A stretch of 64,000 nt of DNA from Caloramator sp. E03. Its GTDB lineage: Bacteria; Bacillota; Clostridia; Clostridiales; Caloramatoraceae. How positions within the stretch are numbered: position 1 is the first letter of the stretch; each line of letters opens with the position of its first letter. A model generated the notes under the pieces. It worked only from the letters and a program-made list of their open reading frames with translations, was not told the DNA's origin and ran no database searches. The stretch is taken from NCBI RefSeq assembly GCF_006016075.1, contig NZ_CP040093.1, positions 1,054,001-1,118,000 of the forward strand, read 5' to 3'. Shown here piece by piece: positions 27,786 through 37,415 of the stretch. A program made the translations under genes and the position numbers.

Positions 27786-27855
27786 GGTAGCCCAGCCATC
27801 ATAGCATACGCTTTAGACCCGAGGCTTTGCGTCCCTGTCTTTCGACAAGTTTGCC
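27786..27855 (-). ncRNA. cyclic di-GMP-I (GEMM-I) riboswitch
   Basis: On the minus strand the core reads GGCAAAC, a stem closed by a GAAA tetraloop (TTGTCGAAAGACAG), GGGACGCAAAGCCTC, GGGTCTAAAG as tetraloop-receptor side, then ATGGCTGGGCTACC. This follows the GEMM-I consensus, including the conserved GGGACGCAAAGCC joining region and the 3' GGCTGGGCTACC. It stands between the GGDEF-EAL gene and cheY and is followed by a terminator, so c-di-GMP should control read-through into cheY-W-A-MCP-R-B-X. Whether ligand turns it on or off is not clear from the sequence. Confidence 0.93.
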
Positions 27856-27906
27856 TTTTTCAATTATGCTTAATTATTTATTTTTAAATGCACTTTTTAA
27901 AGATTT

Positions 27907-29193
27907 TCAATTATGCTTTACTAATTTTACAATTTCTTCCTTATCAACAGGCCTGCTAATATAATAGCCTTGTATTTTATGACATCCTATTTCTTTAAGG
28001 TATTCAAATTGATGCATACTCTCTATACCTTCAGCCACAATTAAATATCCTAAACTGTTGAATAAATCAATAAAGCATTTAATCATTAATTTTACCCTAT
28101 AGTCTTCACTTATTAAATCAACTATTTCCTTTGATATTTTTATATACTTTGCAGGTATTTTAATTACATTATTTATCTGAGAATAGTCGCTCCCATAATC
28201 ATCTAAAGCCAAAGATATCCCTAATTCTTGAAGCTTTTTTATAATTTGTCTTTTTTTTGAATCTGCCTTTATTAGCTGTGTTTCTGTAATTTCAAATACT
28301 ATTCTATTAGTATCTATATTATACTTTTCCTTTAAACTTTTTACTTTTTCTATAAAATTCATATCGCTTATCTGAACAGGAGATATATTTATATTTACAG
28401 TTAAATTAATGTTCATATTCTCCCATTCTTTAATTTGTCTAAATACCTTTTCTAAAACCGCATACCCAAAATCAATAATTAATCCTGTCTCTTCTAAAAT
28501 GGGAATAAATTCTACCGGGGGAACTTCTCCAAATTCTTTATTTTTCCACCTTGCCAATGCTTCAACTTCATATATCCTCTCTAAATTAATATCATATATA
28601 GGCTGATATACTAAATAAAATTCATCGTCTTCTAAGGCCTTTTTTAAACAAGCCATAAGCTTTGTCTTTCTTACAATTTTTTCTTCTAAAATCCCTTCAA
28701 ATACGGTCATCTTATTTACCTTAGTTCTTTTTGAATAATTTAATGCCACATCAGCCCTTCTAATTATTTCATACAAATCCTCATTAGGTTTTCCTAAATA
28801 AATACCTGCACTTACTGTCATTAAAAATTTTTTGCCTTCAAATTCAAAAACATCTTCAAATTCATCTATTATTTTAGTAATACTTTCATTAATCTCTTCT
28901 AAAGGCCTATCAACATATAAAACTATGAATTTATCACCACTGAATCTTACTATAAACCCTTTATCTTCATTTAATTTTTTAAGCTTTTGTGCTAATAATA
29001 TTAAAACTTTATCACCAAAAATATGGCCATATGTATCATTTATATATTTAAAGTTATCAAAATCCAATATAGCAAGACCTATTATTTTATCTTTATAATC
29101 TTTGTAAAATTTTTCTAAATAATATTTGTTATAAACATTGGTAATAGGATCAATATATTCAAAATTGTCTACGGCCAAATTGCTTTCTCCCAT
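27907..29193 (-). CDS. c-di-GMP phosphodiesterase with degenerate GGDEF and intact EAL domains
   Basis: 428 residues from the ATG at 29193 (GGGGGG five bases upstream; the ATG at 29217 overlaps the MCP stop). The GGDEF domain is about 20-170 with the signature changed to SGDKF (RFSGDKFIVL), so no cyclase activity is expected; it may bind GTP. The EAL domain, about 185-425, keeps EVEALARW, the NINISPVQ Asn, ITETQL Glu, LALDDYGSDYS Asp pair, the IKISKE Lys and VAEGIE, so it probably cleaves c-di-GMP. No membrane segment is seen. It lies directly upstream of a c-di-GMP riboswitch, which suggests a local feedback loop on the chemosensory genes. Confidence 0.93.
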   Translation of the reverse strand: MGESNLAVDNFEYIDPITNVYNKYYLEKFYKDYKDKIIGLAILDFDNFKYINDTYGHIFGDKVLILLAQKLKKLNEDKGFIVRFSGDKFIVLYVDRPLEEINESITKIIDEFEDVFEFEGKKFLMTVSAGIYLGKPNEDLYEIIRRADVALNYSKRTKVNKMTVFEGILEEKIVRKTKLMACLKKALEDDEFYLVYQPIYDINLERIYEVEALARWKNKEFGEVPPVEFIPILEETGLIIDFGYAVLEKVFRQIKEWENMNINLTVNINISPVQISDMNFIEKVKSLKEKYNIDTNRIVFEITETQLIKADSKKRQIIKKLQELGISLALDDYGSDYSQINNVIKIPAKYIKISKEIVDLISEDYRVKLMIKCFIDLFNSLGYLIVAEGIESMHQFEYLKEIGCHKIQGYYISRPVDKEEIVKLVKHN

Positions 29194-29216
29194 TTTATCC
29201 CCCCATTTTGTATACA

Positions 29217-30944
29217 TTAATTAACCTTAAATTTATTTACAATATTAGCAAGGTCTATTGCCATAGCACTTAGTGTCTGGGAAGTTGATGCTATTTCTTC
29301 TGATGATGCTGATATCTCCTGTGATGATGCCGAAACTTCTTCTGTTGCTGCAGTATTCTCTTCAACTACTGCACTTACTCCTTCTACCTTCTCTAATACT
29401 ATATCCTTAGATTTTACTATTTCATCCATTCCCTCATAGGTTCTATTCATTAAAGGTGCAATGTTTTCAACTGATTCTAATATTAATCCAAAGGACTCAA
29501 CAGTTTTACCTACCGCATTTGTCTGGGATTTTATAAAGTTTTCAACCTCATTTGAAGTTTTTATAACCTCATCTGTATCAGATTGAATTGAATTTACAAG
29601 CTCAATTATATCTGCAGTGGATTTTTTAGACTCCTCAGCAAGCTTTCTAACTTCCTCTGCAACTACTGCAAAGCCTCGGCCTGCCTCTCCGGCCCTTGCA
29701 GCTTCAATTGCTGCATTAAGTGCCAAAAGATTTGTCTGCTCTGATATTGAATTTATAACATTTGTTATATTATTTATTTCTTTAACAGAGCTTGTAAGAT
29801 TTCCAACTTTATTTATAACAACTTCAAAGGCATTTTTAATTTCTTCAATAGATTTAACAAGCTTGTCCATTTCCTGTTTTCCAATATTAGCTTTATCCGT
29901 TGCATTATCGGTTTCAGTTTTTACATTTCTAAGTTCACCATATACATTTTCAATGCTTTTTGTTAAATCAGCAATTAATTGAACGATTGACTGTAAATCG
30001 TTAGCTTGGGAAGATGCTCCATCTGCAACCTGCTGCATAGTATTTGCAAGCTCTTGAGAGGATGATGCCATCTCCTCTGATGTAGCCGATAGCTCCTGGG
30101 AACTTGCACTTAAAGTTTCAGTATTAGTTATAATTTCTAACAATGCCTTTTTAATATTTTCTACCACCATGCTCAAGGATTTATTCATTTGAACAAATTC
30201 GTTTTTGCCATTAGTTTCCATATCGACTGTAAAATCATACTGACTGAGCTTTTCAGCCACATTGTTAATCTGTGCCATTGAATTTTTTAATAGCTTTATT
30301 ACTAAATATGCTAATACTGCCGATAAAATAGTTAGTGAAATAGAAATCCAGATCATTATAGTTCTTGATTTAGAATAAAGTAAATTAGCCCTATCTACAG
30401 CAGCTTTAGATTCAGATGCATTCTTTTCAACTAAACTGTTTATAGCATTTTGAATGTTTACAGTTAAATTTCTTTGATTTTGAATTTCTTCTTGAGATAT
30501 AACCTGATTGGATTTTAATTTATTAACTAATAATTTTTCGTTATCCATAAAAATATTATATGTATTTTCAATTTCTCCAAGCATTCTCTTTTGTTCTTCA
30601 TTCATTTTTGTATTTCTATAGTTTAAAAGTATTTTGTCAATGCTTTCTTTTTTATTATTTATTTTTTGTTCTTGTTCTGCATCATATTTACCTGAAAAAA
30701 TCATTTGCGTTAATGATACTCTGATTTGATAAAATTCGGTTTCAAAAAGTTTTAATTGAAGGGAGGGAAGCATTCTTTCATTATATAGATTGTTCATATC
30801 ATTGCTTAATGTTTTCATGTCGTTAATACCAAGTAATGAAATAGAAATAAGTGAGGCTGCCATAATTAGTACCAAGATAATCAGTAGCGAAGTAATTTTA
30901 ATGTTCTTTAAAATATTAGTGCCTTTGTTATCTTTTTTTACCAT
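29217..30944 (-). CDS. membrane methyl-accepting chemotaxis protein with 4HB-type sensor
   Basis: 575 residues. TM1 is at about 14-40 and TM2 at about 195-217. The roughly 155 extracellular residues between them are helical, like the four-helix-bundle MCP sensor ([17 protein letters not shown] region). A HAMP segment is at about 218-270. The cytoplasmic hairpin has its tip at [20 protein letters not shown] near residue 420. It ends shortly after a Ser/Glu-rich methylation helix, without a CheR-tethering pentapeptide. RBS GGGGAG precedes the ATG. It overlaps the start region of the GGDEF-EAL gene, so both are co-transcribed. Confidence 0.93.
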   Translation of the reverse strand: MVKKDNKGTNILKNIKITSLLIILVLIMAASLISISLLGINDMKTLSNDMNNLYNERMLPSLQLKLFETEFYQIRVSLTQMIFSGKYDAEQEQKINNKKESIDKILLNYRNTKMNEEQKRMLGEIENTYNIFMDNEKLLVNKLKSNQVISQEEIQNQRNLTVNIQNAINSLVEKNASESKAAVDRANLLYSKSRTIMIWISISLTILSAVLAYLVIKLLKNSMAQINNVAEKLSQYDFTVDMETNGKNEFVQMNKSLSMVVENIKKALLEIITNTETLSASSQELSATSEEMASSSQELANTMQQVADGASSQANDLQSIVQLIADLTKSIENVYGELRNVKTETDNATDKANIGKQEMDKLVKSIEEIKNAFEVVINKVGNLTSSVKEINNITNVINSISEQTNLLALNAAIEAARAGEAGRGFAVVAEEVRKLAEESKKSTADIIELVNSIQSDTDEVIKTSNEVENFIKSQTNAVGKTVESFGLILESVENIAPLMNRTYEGMDEIVKSKDIVLEKVEGVSAVVEENTAATEEVSASSQEISASSEEIASTSQTLSAMAIDLANIVNKFKVN

Positions 30945-31053
30945 TACACAACTCCCCTTTCTAAATTAATATTTTAAAAAATCATAAAAAACAATTTAAT
31001 AATAAAATTGAAAATTTAATCTATATTACATATTTCGCATATTTTGCTATTTT

Positions 31054-31081
31054 ATTATAACATACGACATATTTTATGCAA
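31054..31081 (-). promoter_or_regulatory. promoter of the chemosensory operon
   Basis: -35 TTGCAT (31076-31081), 16-bp spacer and -10 TATAAT (31054-31059) on the minus strand, about 110 bp before the MCP start. TGTCGTAT occurs in the spacer (31062-31069) and again at 31111-31118, with a T14 run between them (31092-31105). No SigD-type promoter is obvious. Confidence 0.6.
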
Positions 31082-31156
31082 TATATGTATATTTTTTTTT
31101 TTTTTACATAATACGACAAATATTAATTTTTTTAATATTTACCTCTTTAACAGACT

Positions 31157-31204
31157 AAAATATCCTCCTATATTAGAAATCTTCTTAATACAGGAGGATA
31201 TTTT
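31157..31204. terminator. bidirectional-type terminator downstream of the RNA methyltransferase gene
   Basis: AAAATATCCTCCT pairs with AGGAGGATATTTT around a 22-base loop. It closes the methyltransferase transcript on the minus strand, ahead of the MCP promoter. Confidence 0.75.
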
Positions 31205-31318
31205 ATAATTTCAAATAAGCAGTATTCTTTAATTTTAATCATTGTATTTTTTATTATACTTTCTCCACAATAAAACTGACTGAATATAACCACCTATAGA
31301 AAAAGTAATTATACACCT

Positions 31319-31345
31319 TTCTCCATTCTCCGGTGCCTGGCACCT
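31319..31345. repeat. family B repeat touching the stop of the RNA methyltransferase gene
   Basis: TTTCTCCATTCTCC plus GGTGCC-T-GGCACC. The last base of the palindrome is the first base of the complement of the methyltransferase TAG stop (31344-31346). The remainder of 30945-31343 holds the operon promoter and a terminator and no gene. Confidence 0.8.
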
Positions 31346-32456
31346 ATTGTGAAAAATACTGATAAAGGTAACAAAGTATTTTGCCGTTATAGAGCTTTCT
31401 GTTTTTATCCGCCTTTCTTCCAAAGAGCCTTTCAAATTCTAAGTGGCTTGTGAGTATAAAATAGGACCAGCCTTCAAGGTTTTGAAACACTTCTCCCATC
31501 CTTTTATAGAGCTTTTCAACTTCCCTAATCTGTCCTATCCTCTCTCCATAAGGAGGGTTGCATATTATAACTCCATTTTTCTTCTTTGTAGAAAGCTTTT
31601 CCATAGGAAGCTTTTGAACAAATACAAAATCTTCAACACCTGCCCTTTTTATGTTTTCCCTCGCCGTCTTTAAAACCCTTCCGTCTATATCCTGCCCTAA
31701 AATTTTAAACTGCTCATTATTAATCTCACTTCTTGCCCTCTCACGCATTAAATCCCAAACCTTTTTATCAATATGGCACCAATTTTCAGCATCAAAGCTT
31801 CTGTTCATCCCTGGGGCAATGTTTTTCCCAATAAGTGCCGCTTCAATTAATATAGTCCCAGAGCCGCAAAATGGATCTATTAAAAGTCTGTCACTTTTCC
31901 ACCTGCTTAAAAGTACCATTGCAGCAGCAAGGGTTTCCTTTAAGGGTGCCTCCCCTGCCTCAATCCTATACCCTCTTTTATGAAGGCCAATCCCCGATGT
32001 GTCAAGGCTTATAGTTGCAACATCCTTTAATAGTGCCACCTCTATTTTATATGTAGGGCCATCCTCTGAAAACCAGGTCTTTTTATACTTTTTTTTCATA
32101 GATTCCACAACAGCTTTTTTAACAATCGCCTGACAGTCCGAAACGCTGAAAAGCTTTGACTTTATTGATTTGCCTATAACATGCATCTTTGCATTCTCAG
32201 GAAGAAAATCCCCAAAGTTTATAGATAAAGTTCCCTGAAACAAATCCTCAAAGCTTAATGCAGTAAATTCCTTTAATTTTATATAAACCCTGTCCCCAGT
32301 TCTAAGGAATATATTAAGTCTTGCAATATCCTCATCATTTCCTTTTAAAGTTATCTTACCGTTTTCAACTTTTAAATCCTCAAATCCAAGATTTTTAAGC
32401 TCCCTGCTTGTTACCGATTCTATTCCAAAGGCCGTTGTTACTACAATATCATACAT
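31344..32456 (-). CDS. THUMP-domain class I SAM-dependent RNA methyltransferase (RlmL/YpsC-like)
   Basis: 370 residues. The N-terminal ferredoxin-like/THUMP region is about 1-155 (IVVTTAFGIESVTSRELKNL is typical of the group). The C-terminal Rossmann methyltransferase has motif I LLIDPFCGSGTILIEAA and motif IV VIICNPPYGERI. Family members methylate guanine N2 in 23S rRNA; this short single-methyltransferase form matches B. subtilis YpsC in length. RBS AAAGGAG precedes the ATG. It is monocistronic, closed by the hairpin at 31157-31204. Confidence 0.92.
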   Translation of the reverse strand: MYDIVVTTAFGIESVTSRELKNLGFEDLKVENGKITLKGNDEDIARLNIFLRTGDRVYIKLKEFTALSFEDLFQGTLSINFGDFLPENAKMHVIGKSIKSKLFSVSDCQAIVKKAVVESMKKKYKKTWFSEDGPTYKIEVALLKDVATISLDTSGIGLHKRGYRIEAGEAPLKETLAAAMVLLSRWKSDRLLIDPFCGSGTILIEAALIGKNIAPGMNRSFDAENWCHIDKKVWDLMRERARSEINNEQFKILGQDIDGRVLKTARENIKRAGVEDFVFVQKLPMEKLSTKKKNGVIICNPPYGERIGQIREVEKLYKRMGEVFQNLEGWSYFILTSHLEFERLFGRKADKNRKLYNGKILCYLYQYFSQ

Positions 32457-32554
32457 ACAAATTCTCCTTTATAATTTTAATAAAAGCGATAGTATAATAT
32501 TATCACATTAAATACGTTTTATACATATTAACATAAAATAAAAAGCAGCGCTTC

Positions 32555-33615
32555 CTATTTAATATTGCTGTAATATTTTATCCTGCTTAATACCCTTTGT
32601 GCATCACTGCCCTTAAGGGGTGTTGGCTGGTAGTTGTTTCTATAACTAACAGATGAAACAGATACAGGTATTATACTGTATTCCTTACTATCAACTAACT
32701 TTCCCTTTGAAAATTTGAATCTTTGCTGATATATAAAGGAATCCTTATCTGATGGGTTTTTATTTCCTCCAAAACAGAAATTACCAAGGCTGTATATTAT
32801 TTTTTTACCCTTATAATTTTCTATACCCTGAACTACATGGGGATGATGGCCAAGTATCAAATCAGCCCCAGAATCTATTGTATATTTTCCTAAACTCTTT
32901 TGAATATTATTTGGATAATATTTACCTTCATCTCCCCAGTGAAAACTAACTATTATAAGCTGTGCATCCTTTGATTTTAAATATTTTATATCATTTTTTA
33001 TTGTTTTTTTCACGAAATTGTTATACGTCCATCCTTTATATCCTAAAAGCCCAATATTAATTCCTTTAACTTTTATTAAGTCTCTTCTATTCATTCCAAA
33101 ATAAAGTATTTTACCATTTTTAAGGCTCTCTACTGTATCCTTAAATCCTTTTTCTAAATAATCATAGGTATGATTATTTGAAAGATTAACAGCTTCTATA
33201 CTTCCTTCTTTTAATATGTTTACATATAAAGGAGAGCCTTTAAAAGCAAACTGCTTTTCTGACCTTTTAGTTTCATTAGTTAGTGTACCCTCCAAATTTA
33301 CTATCGTCAAATCATCCTTTTCAAAAATTTCCCTTACGTTTTTAAAAAAATATTTATAGTCTTTCTTCTGCTTTATAAATTCATCATCAAAGGAACCAGA
33401 AAAACTGCTTTTTTCATCCCTTCCTAAAGCACAGTCCCCAGCAGCACTTATAATAATCTCAACTTCATCCTTATTCTTATCCTCTACAACCTGTGTAACC
33501 GTGGTATCAGTCTTTTGTGCATTTTCCTCTATTGAATCATTATCTTCACCTTTTACAATAAAAAAGCCAAAAAAAAAATAAAAATTGTTAAAATAATTAT
33601 CCTTCTTTTAATCAC
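32555..33615 (-). pseudogene. CapA-family poly-gamma-glutamate-synthesis-type protein, frameshifted at an A10/T10 run
   Basis: The intact C-terminal frame covers the CapA metallophosphatase-like fold: AAGDCALGRDEKSSF, TIVNLEGTLTN, VNLSNNHTYDYLEKG, SFHWGDEGKYYPN, LILGHHPHVVQGIE. That frame has no start codon back to the homopolymer. The only good start is the GTG at 33615 (GAGGAG seven bases upstream), which opens a basic-hydrophobic signal anchor but meets a stop after the T10 run (plus-strand A10 at 33569-33578). One extra base joins both parts into 353 residues. It is either an inactivated gene, a phase-variable gene switched by slippage, or a sequencing error in the run. Confidence 0.85.
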
Positions 33616-33727
33616 ACAACCACTCCTCATTGATATAAAATTACATATATATTTTTATAATACAATATTTGAGATTTTAAAGTTTTATGCATAATTTTAG
33701 CCAAGTCTATGACAACCCAGCAACCCA

Positions 33728-33955
33728 GGGGACGGTTAGTGTGAAAATGTCCATTTACAAAAAAGGAAAAAAGTTCAAGCCAAGGGACGGTTACTTATTT
33801 CATACACAATATCTGCAAAATCTGGGGGATATGTATAAAATATTATGTCTATTATTTAATATAATAAGTAACCGTCCCTTCTGTTACCTTTGAAAAACCA
33901 CAAACTTTTTCATGCCGTCGTTGTGGCTACTTTTAGTCATGACCTGTTACTTATT
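33728..33955 (+). repeat. family A long repeat, copy 1
   Basis: Begins GGGGACGGTTAGTGTGAAAA and ends TCATGACCTGTTACTTATT. Inside is a GGGACGGTTACTTATT ... AATAAGTAACCGTCCC inverted repeat of about 16 bp spanning some 110 bp. Copies 2-4 are at 39797, 55868 and 59563, all in this orientation. A family B palindrome follows at once. The 33616-34081 gap holds no gene. Confidence 0.9.
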
Positions 33956-33961
33956 ATATCG

Positions 33962-33994
33962 CAATTTTCTCCACTCTCCGGTGCCAGGCACCTT
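33962..33994. repeat. family B repeat
   Basis: CAATTTTCTCCACTCTCC followed by GGTGCC-A-GGCACC; it directly follows family A copy 1 upstream of the MCP at 34082. Confidence 0.8.
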
Positions 33995-34081
33995 CCCCAA
34001 ATGTTAAAGTTTATTAAAATATTAACGATAACTATTACATAATGGCATTATTGGATAAATTATCAATTGGAGGTATTCATT

Positions 34082-35563
34082 ATGAAAGACATGGAATTTA
34101 TGCACAGCAGAAACAAACTCTTAATCAAACTTCTTTGGGCTTCATTAGGTCTTGGAGTCCTTGTTGACATCGCCAACAAGCTTCCACTTACCGTAATCTT
34201 GACTGTACTTATTGGAGGCTCCCTTATCTGTCTTGGTATAACGCTTCTTGTCGTTAAAAAGAAACTTACAAATCTTATTATGTATTTTATATCAATCGCC
34301 CTTATAGTATTTTCATTTATGATACTTAACGCATCAACTGGTTCCACATCCTTTGTAAATATAATTATAATTTACTATGCCATAGCTATTATTTCTCTTT
34401 ATCATGATTACAGACCAATAATACTTACATCTATCCTTGGACTGCTTCTTACAAACTATTCCTTCTTTGCATACAAAACAACTTTATTCAATGGAGTACC
34501 ATCAAAAACCTTAATTTCACTTAATCTATACCTAATACTGTTTAGTACAGTTATAATCGCCCAAAGCAAACTTGGGGAAAAGATGAGGAAGGAAATAGAA
34601 AATGACAAATTGCAAACTTCAATATCAAAGAAGAAAATAGAAAATATCTTAAATGAAGTTAAAAAAAGCATAGATATACTCATTCACTTTAGCACAAAAC
34701 TTAAAGAAAACGTAAATGCAGCAGGACAAATATCACAGGATATTTCACAGGCTTACTCACAGATAATTAAAGCCGTTGATTCACAAGCGTCAAGCGTTAA
34801 TGAAATAAGCGAATCTACTGTCAAAGTTGATGGAAATGTTGATTCACTCCTTAATGAATCATCAGAATTAAAAAATGCATCAAAGGAAATAATGTTAACC
34901 GCTGATGAAGGAAAAACAGAGGTTAAAAAGCTCTCTGAAGATATGATAAAACTTCAGAGCATAATATCAAACACAGTAAAATTAATGGGAGAGCTTAGCA
35001 GCACAAAGGACGAAATATCTTCCATACTTAAGGTTATAAGCTCAATATCCGACCAAACAAACCTTCTTGCACTTAATGCATCTATTGAAGCTGCAAGGGC
35101 GGGAGAAGCTGGACGCGGCTTTGCAGTTGTTGCAACCGAAGTATTAAAACTCGCCGAAAGTTCTAAAAAATCAACCGATGAAATTGGAGAAATATTACTA
35201 AATCTCGAGCATAAAGCTGAAGATTTATCAAAGGAAATATCCCTCGGAAGCGAGGCTATGAATCTTAGCATAAAATCGAGGGAAAAGGTTGATGAATTAT
35301 TTAAAAACATACTAAATGAAAGCGAAAAAGTTCTTGGATATTCAAACACAATAGATGAAAGTCTAAGGAAAATAAAGGATTCTTCCTCTAATGTTGCAAG
35401 CGAAATCCAGTCAATTGCATCTATAACCGAAGAAAACTCCGCCGCTATGGAAGAAATTATGGCAAGCATAGATTCTCAGGAGGAGAGAATGAGAAATATT
35501 ATGGACAGCTTTAATGAACTTGAGGATATGACAAATAAATTAAGTTTAATTATTAAGGAATAA
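34082..35563 (+). CDS. chemoreceptor with polytopic membrane N terminus
   Basis: 493 residues from the ATG at 34082 (GGAGG eight bases upstream; the in-frame TTG at 34067 lies before the site). The first 160 residues form about six hydrophobic helices with almost no loops, not a classical periplasmic sensor. No HAMP is evident. A linker leads into the MCP hairpin: tip [20 protein letters not shown], then [19 protein letters not shown]. The C terminus is a Ser/Glu-rich helix. It precedes the two aconitase-X genes by 54 bp on the same strand, so it may sense their substrate or membrane/redox state. The signal is unknown. Confidence 0.9.
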   Translation: MKDMEFMHSRNKLLIKLLWASLGLGVLVDIANKLPLTVILTVLIGGSLICLGITLLVVKKKLTNLIMYFISIALIVFSFMILNASTGSTSFVNIIIIYYAIAIISLYHDYRPIILTSILGLLLTNYSFFAYKTTLFNGVPSKTLISLNLYLILFSTVIIAQSKLGEKMRKEIENDKLQTSISKKKIENILNEVKKSIDILIHFSTKLKENVNAAGQISQDISQAYSQIIKAVDSQASSVNEISESTVKVDGNVDSLLNESSELKNASKEIMLTADEGKTEVKKLSEDMIKLQSIISNTVKLMGELSSTKDEISSILKVISSISDQTNLLALNASIEAARAGEAGRGFAVVATEVLKLAESSKKSTDEIGEILLNLEHKAEDLSKEISLGSEAMNLSIKSREKVDELFKNILNESEKVLGYSNTIDESLRKIKDSSSNVASEIQSIASITEENSAAMEEIMASIDSQEERMRNIMDSFNELEDMTNKLSLIIKE

Positions 35564-35617
35564 ATTAAGACATACTCTCTATACTTTATTAAGAAATAAA
35601 CTTTAAGGAGGGGGAAA

Positions 35618-36892
35618 ATGGATTACAAAATGCATCTTACTCCAAAAGAAATTGAAATTCTTGAGGGTAAGCATGGAGAAACTCTTAAAAAGGCTCTAAA
35701 ATCAGTTGTTCTCTATGGTGAAACCTTTGGAGCAGAGGAATTAGTTGATATCACAGGTCCTGTACATCTTGTTACATCCTTTGGTATACCTATATTAGAG
35801 CCGGTTTTTGATATGATGGAGGAGCTTATTAGTGAAGGTTTTTTTACAAAGGAAAAGTTTACCGTTGATCCAAGGCCAATAGACTATGAAAACGTTAAAG
35901 CCAATTTGCTTGAAAAAATAGTATTTAAAATAATGTACGGAAAACAGAAGGAATATGAAAACCAGCTAAACAGGGTTGGACTTAAAGATAACAATGCCTT
36001 CACCTGCACCTGCTATCTTCCTGAAGTAGGCAATATTCCAAAGCGCGGGGATATATTATCTTGGGCTGAATCCTCCGCCGTTGTATATGCAAATTCTGTT
36101 ATAGGTGCAAGGACAAATAGAAACTCAGGCATTATAGAGCTTTTATCTGGAATTGTGGGGAAAACTCCAAAATTCGGTTTTTTAACCGATGAAGGAAGGC
36201 GTGCTAAATGGCTGATTGAACTTAAGACAAGCTATCTTCCAAATCCTCAGGTTTTAGGAAGCGCAATAGGAATGAAGGTTATGGAGGATGTTCCCTATAT
36301 AGCAGGACTTGACAGGTTTCTTGGAAATAATCTTTCGGATGATGTTAAGGACTACCTTAAGGATATGGGAGCTGCCAGCGCATCAAACGGGGCAGTAGGG
36401 CTTTACCATGTAGAAAACTTAACCCCTGAGGCGGTTGACTATAAAAGAGAACTTCTTGTAAAGGACTACAATACCTATATAATCGATGACTCTGAAATAG
36501 AAAGAATAATAAAATCCTACCCTGTTATGTGGAAAAATGAAGATGATAAGCCGAGCTTATGCTTTATAGGATGTCCTCATTTATCCCTAAATCAACTGAA
36601 ATACTGGACGGAAAAAATATCAAAGGAACTTGAAAAAAGGGAAAACAAAAAATTAAAAGTAAACACAATACTTTGCGCTGCCCCGGATGTTATTGAAGAA
36701 TTTAAGAAGGATTCTAAAAATTATGAGAAGCTTATATCATCAGGAGCAAAGCTTACATATATTTGTCCCCTTATGTATATGAACAACCCATTATGCTCAA
36801 AAAAAGCTGTAATAACAAATTCCAATAAGCTAAGAACCTATTCAACAGCAAGATTTTATACCGATGATGAGATACTTAACTATATTTTTTGA
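35618..36892 (+). CDS. aconitase X catalytic (large) subunit
   Basis: 424 residues, the former DUF521 family. It begins MHLTPKEIEILEGKHGETLK and shows ITGPVHLVTSFGIP, the Cys-containing FTCTCYLPEVGN, CFIGCPHLSLNQL and TYICPLMYMNNPLCSKKAV, which carry candidate iron-sulfur ligands. Type II AcnX enzymes pair this with a small swivel subunit, found next door at 36962. Known members are cis-3-hydroxy-L-proline dehydratase (bacteria) and a mevalonate 5-phosphate dehydratase (archaea). The first is likelier here, but unproven. RBS AAGGAGGGGG precedes the ATG. Confidence 0.88.
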   Translation: MDYKMHLTPKEIEILEGKHGETLKKALKSVVLYGETFGAEELVDITGPVHLVTSFGIPILEPVFDMMEELISEGFFTKEKFTVDPRPIDYENVKANLLEKIVFKIMYGKQKEYENQLNRVGLKDNNAFTCTCYLPEVGNIPKRGDILSWAESSAVVYANSVIGARTNRNSGIIELLSGIVGKTPKFGFLTDEGRRAKWLIELKTSYLPNPQVLGSAIGMKVMEDVPYIAGLDRFLGNNLSDDVKDYLKDMGAASASNGAVGLYHVENLTPEAVDYKRELLVKDYNTYIIDDSEIERIIKSYPVMWKNEDDKPSLCFIGCPHLSLNQLKYWTEKISKELEKRENKKLKVNTILCAAPDVIEEFKKDSKNYEKLISSGAKLTYICPLMYMNNPLCSKKAVITNSNKLRTYSTARFYTDDEILNYIF

Positions 36893-36904
36893 CCTAATAT
36901 AATC

Positions 36905-36943
36905 AAAATTGATTTTGTCACTTGTCACATGGGTGGCACTTTT
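36905..36943. repeat. family C repeat (GTCACTTGTCAC...GGTGGCACTT)
   Basis: TTTTGTCACTTGTCACATGG then GTGGCACTTTTAT, sitting between the two aconitase-X genes just before the small-subunit RBS. Related copies are at 40214, 46508 and 56112. Confidence 0.6.
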
Positions 36944-36961
36944 ATAAAAAGGGGTGATAGC

Positions 36962-37405
36962 ATGGCAAAGATATTTAAAGGAAGAGTAGTACTTGCTGGA
37001 AACATAAAAGGTGAGGCTGTTGTAAGCCACAGCGGAGTTAACATCCTCGCCTCCTTCCAAAAAAGCGCACTTAAAAAGGCGAAGAAGGTTATATGCGCCG
37101 ACCAGAATAATAGCGAGCTTTACGGTAAAGTTCTTACGGATAAAATAATGTGTCTTCCAAAGACAATTGGCTCTACAACCGGCGGTATGGTTTTGGAATC
37201 CGTTGCAAAACTCAATATAGCTCCATCTGCAATGCTTTTTTCAGAGCATATAGATTCCCTCGCTGCTGCAGGAGTAATATTAACCGATGTTTGGGTAAAC
37301 AAAAGAATAATAACGATAGACCAGCTTGGGGATGAATTTTTAGAGTATGTTAAAACAGGACAAACCATTGAAATTAAAGAAGACGGCACTGTAATAGTAG
37401 AATAG
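36962..37405 (+). CDS. aconitase X swivel (small) subunit
   Basis: 147 residues (former DUF126) from the ATG at 36962, with AAAAAGGGGTGATAGC upstream; the GTG/ATG-like starts before it lie inside a repeat. It begins KIFKGRVVLAGNIKGEAVVS and contains the conserved GSTTGGMVLESVAKLNIAPS, the active-site Ser loop. It closes over the large subunit to form the dehydratase active site. It lies 70 bp after the large subunit and 10 bp before the oxidoreductase. Confidence 0.9.
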   Translation: MAKIFKGRVVLAGNIKGEAVVSHSGVNILASFQKSALKKAKKVICADQNNSELYGKVLTDKIMCLPKTIGSTTGGMVLESVAKLNIAPSAMLFSEHIDSLAAAGVILTDVWVNKRIITIDQLGDEFLEYVKTGQTIEIKEDGTVIVE

Positions 37406-37415
37406 GGGGATAATT

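Noticed and set aside
31092-31105. T14 run considered as a phase-variation tract for the MCP
   Set aside because: It lies upstream of the promoter, outside coding sequence and not between -35 and -10; any effect would be indirect.
31235-31435. 66-codon minus-strand ORF overlapping the methyltransferase end
   Set aside because: Spans a repeat and the end of a real gene in another frame; no RBS or similarity.
34954-35469. 171-codon minus-strand ORF opposite the MCP at 34082
   Set aside because: Antisense shadow of the MCP signalling domain.
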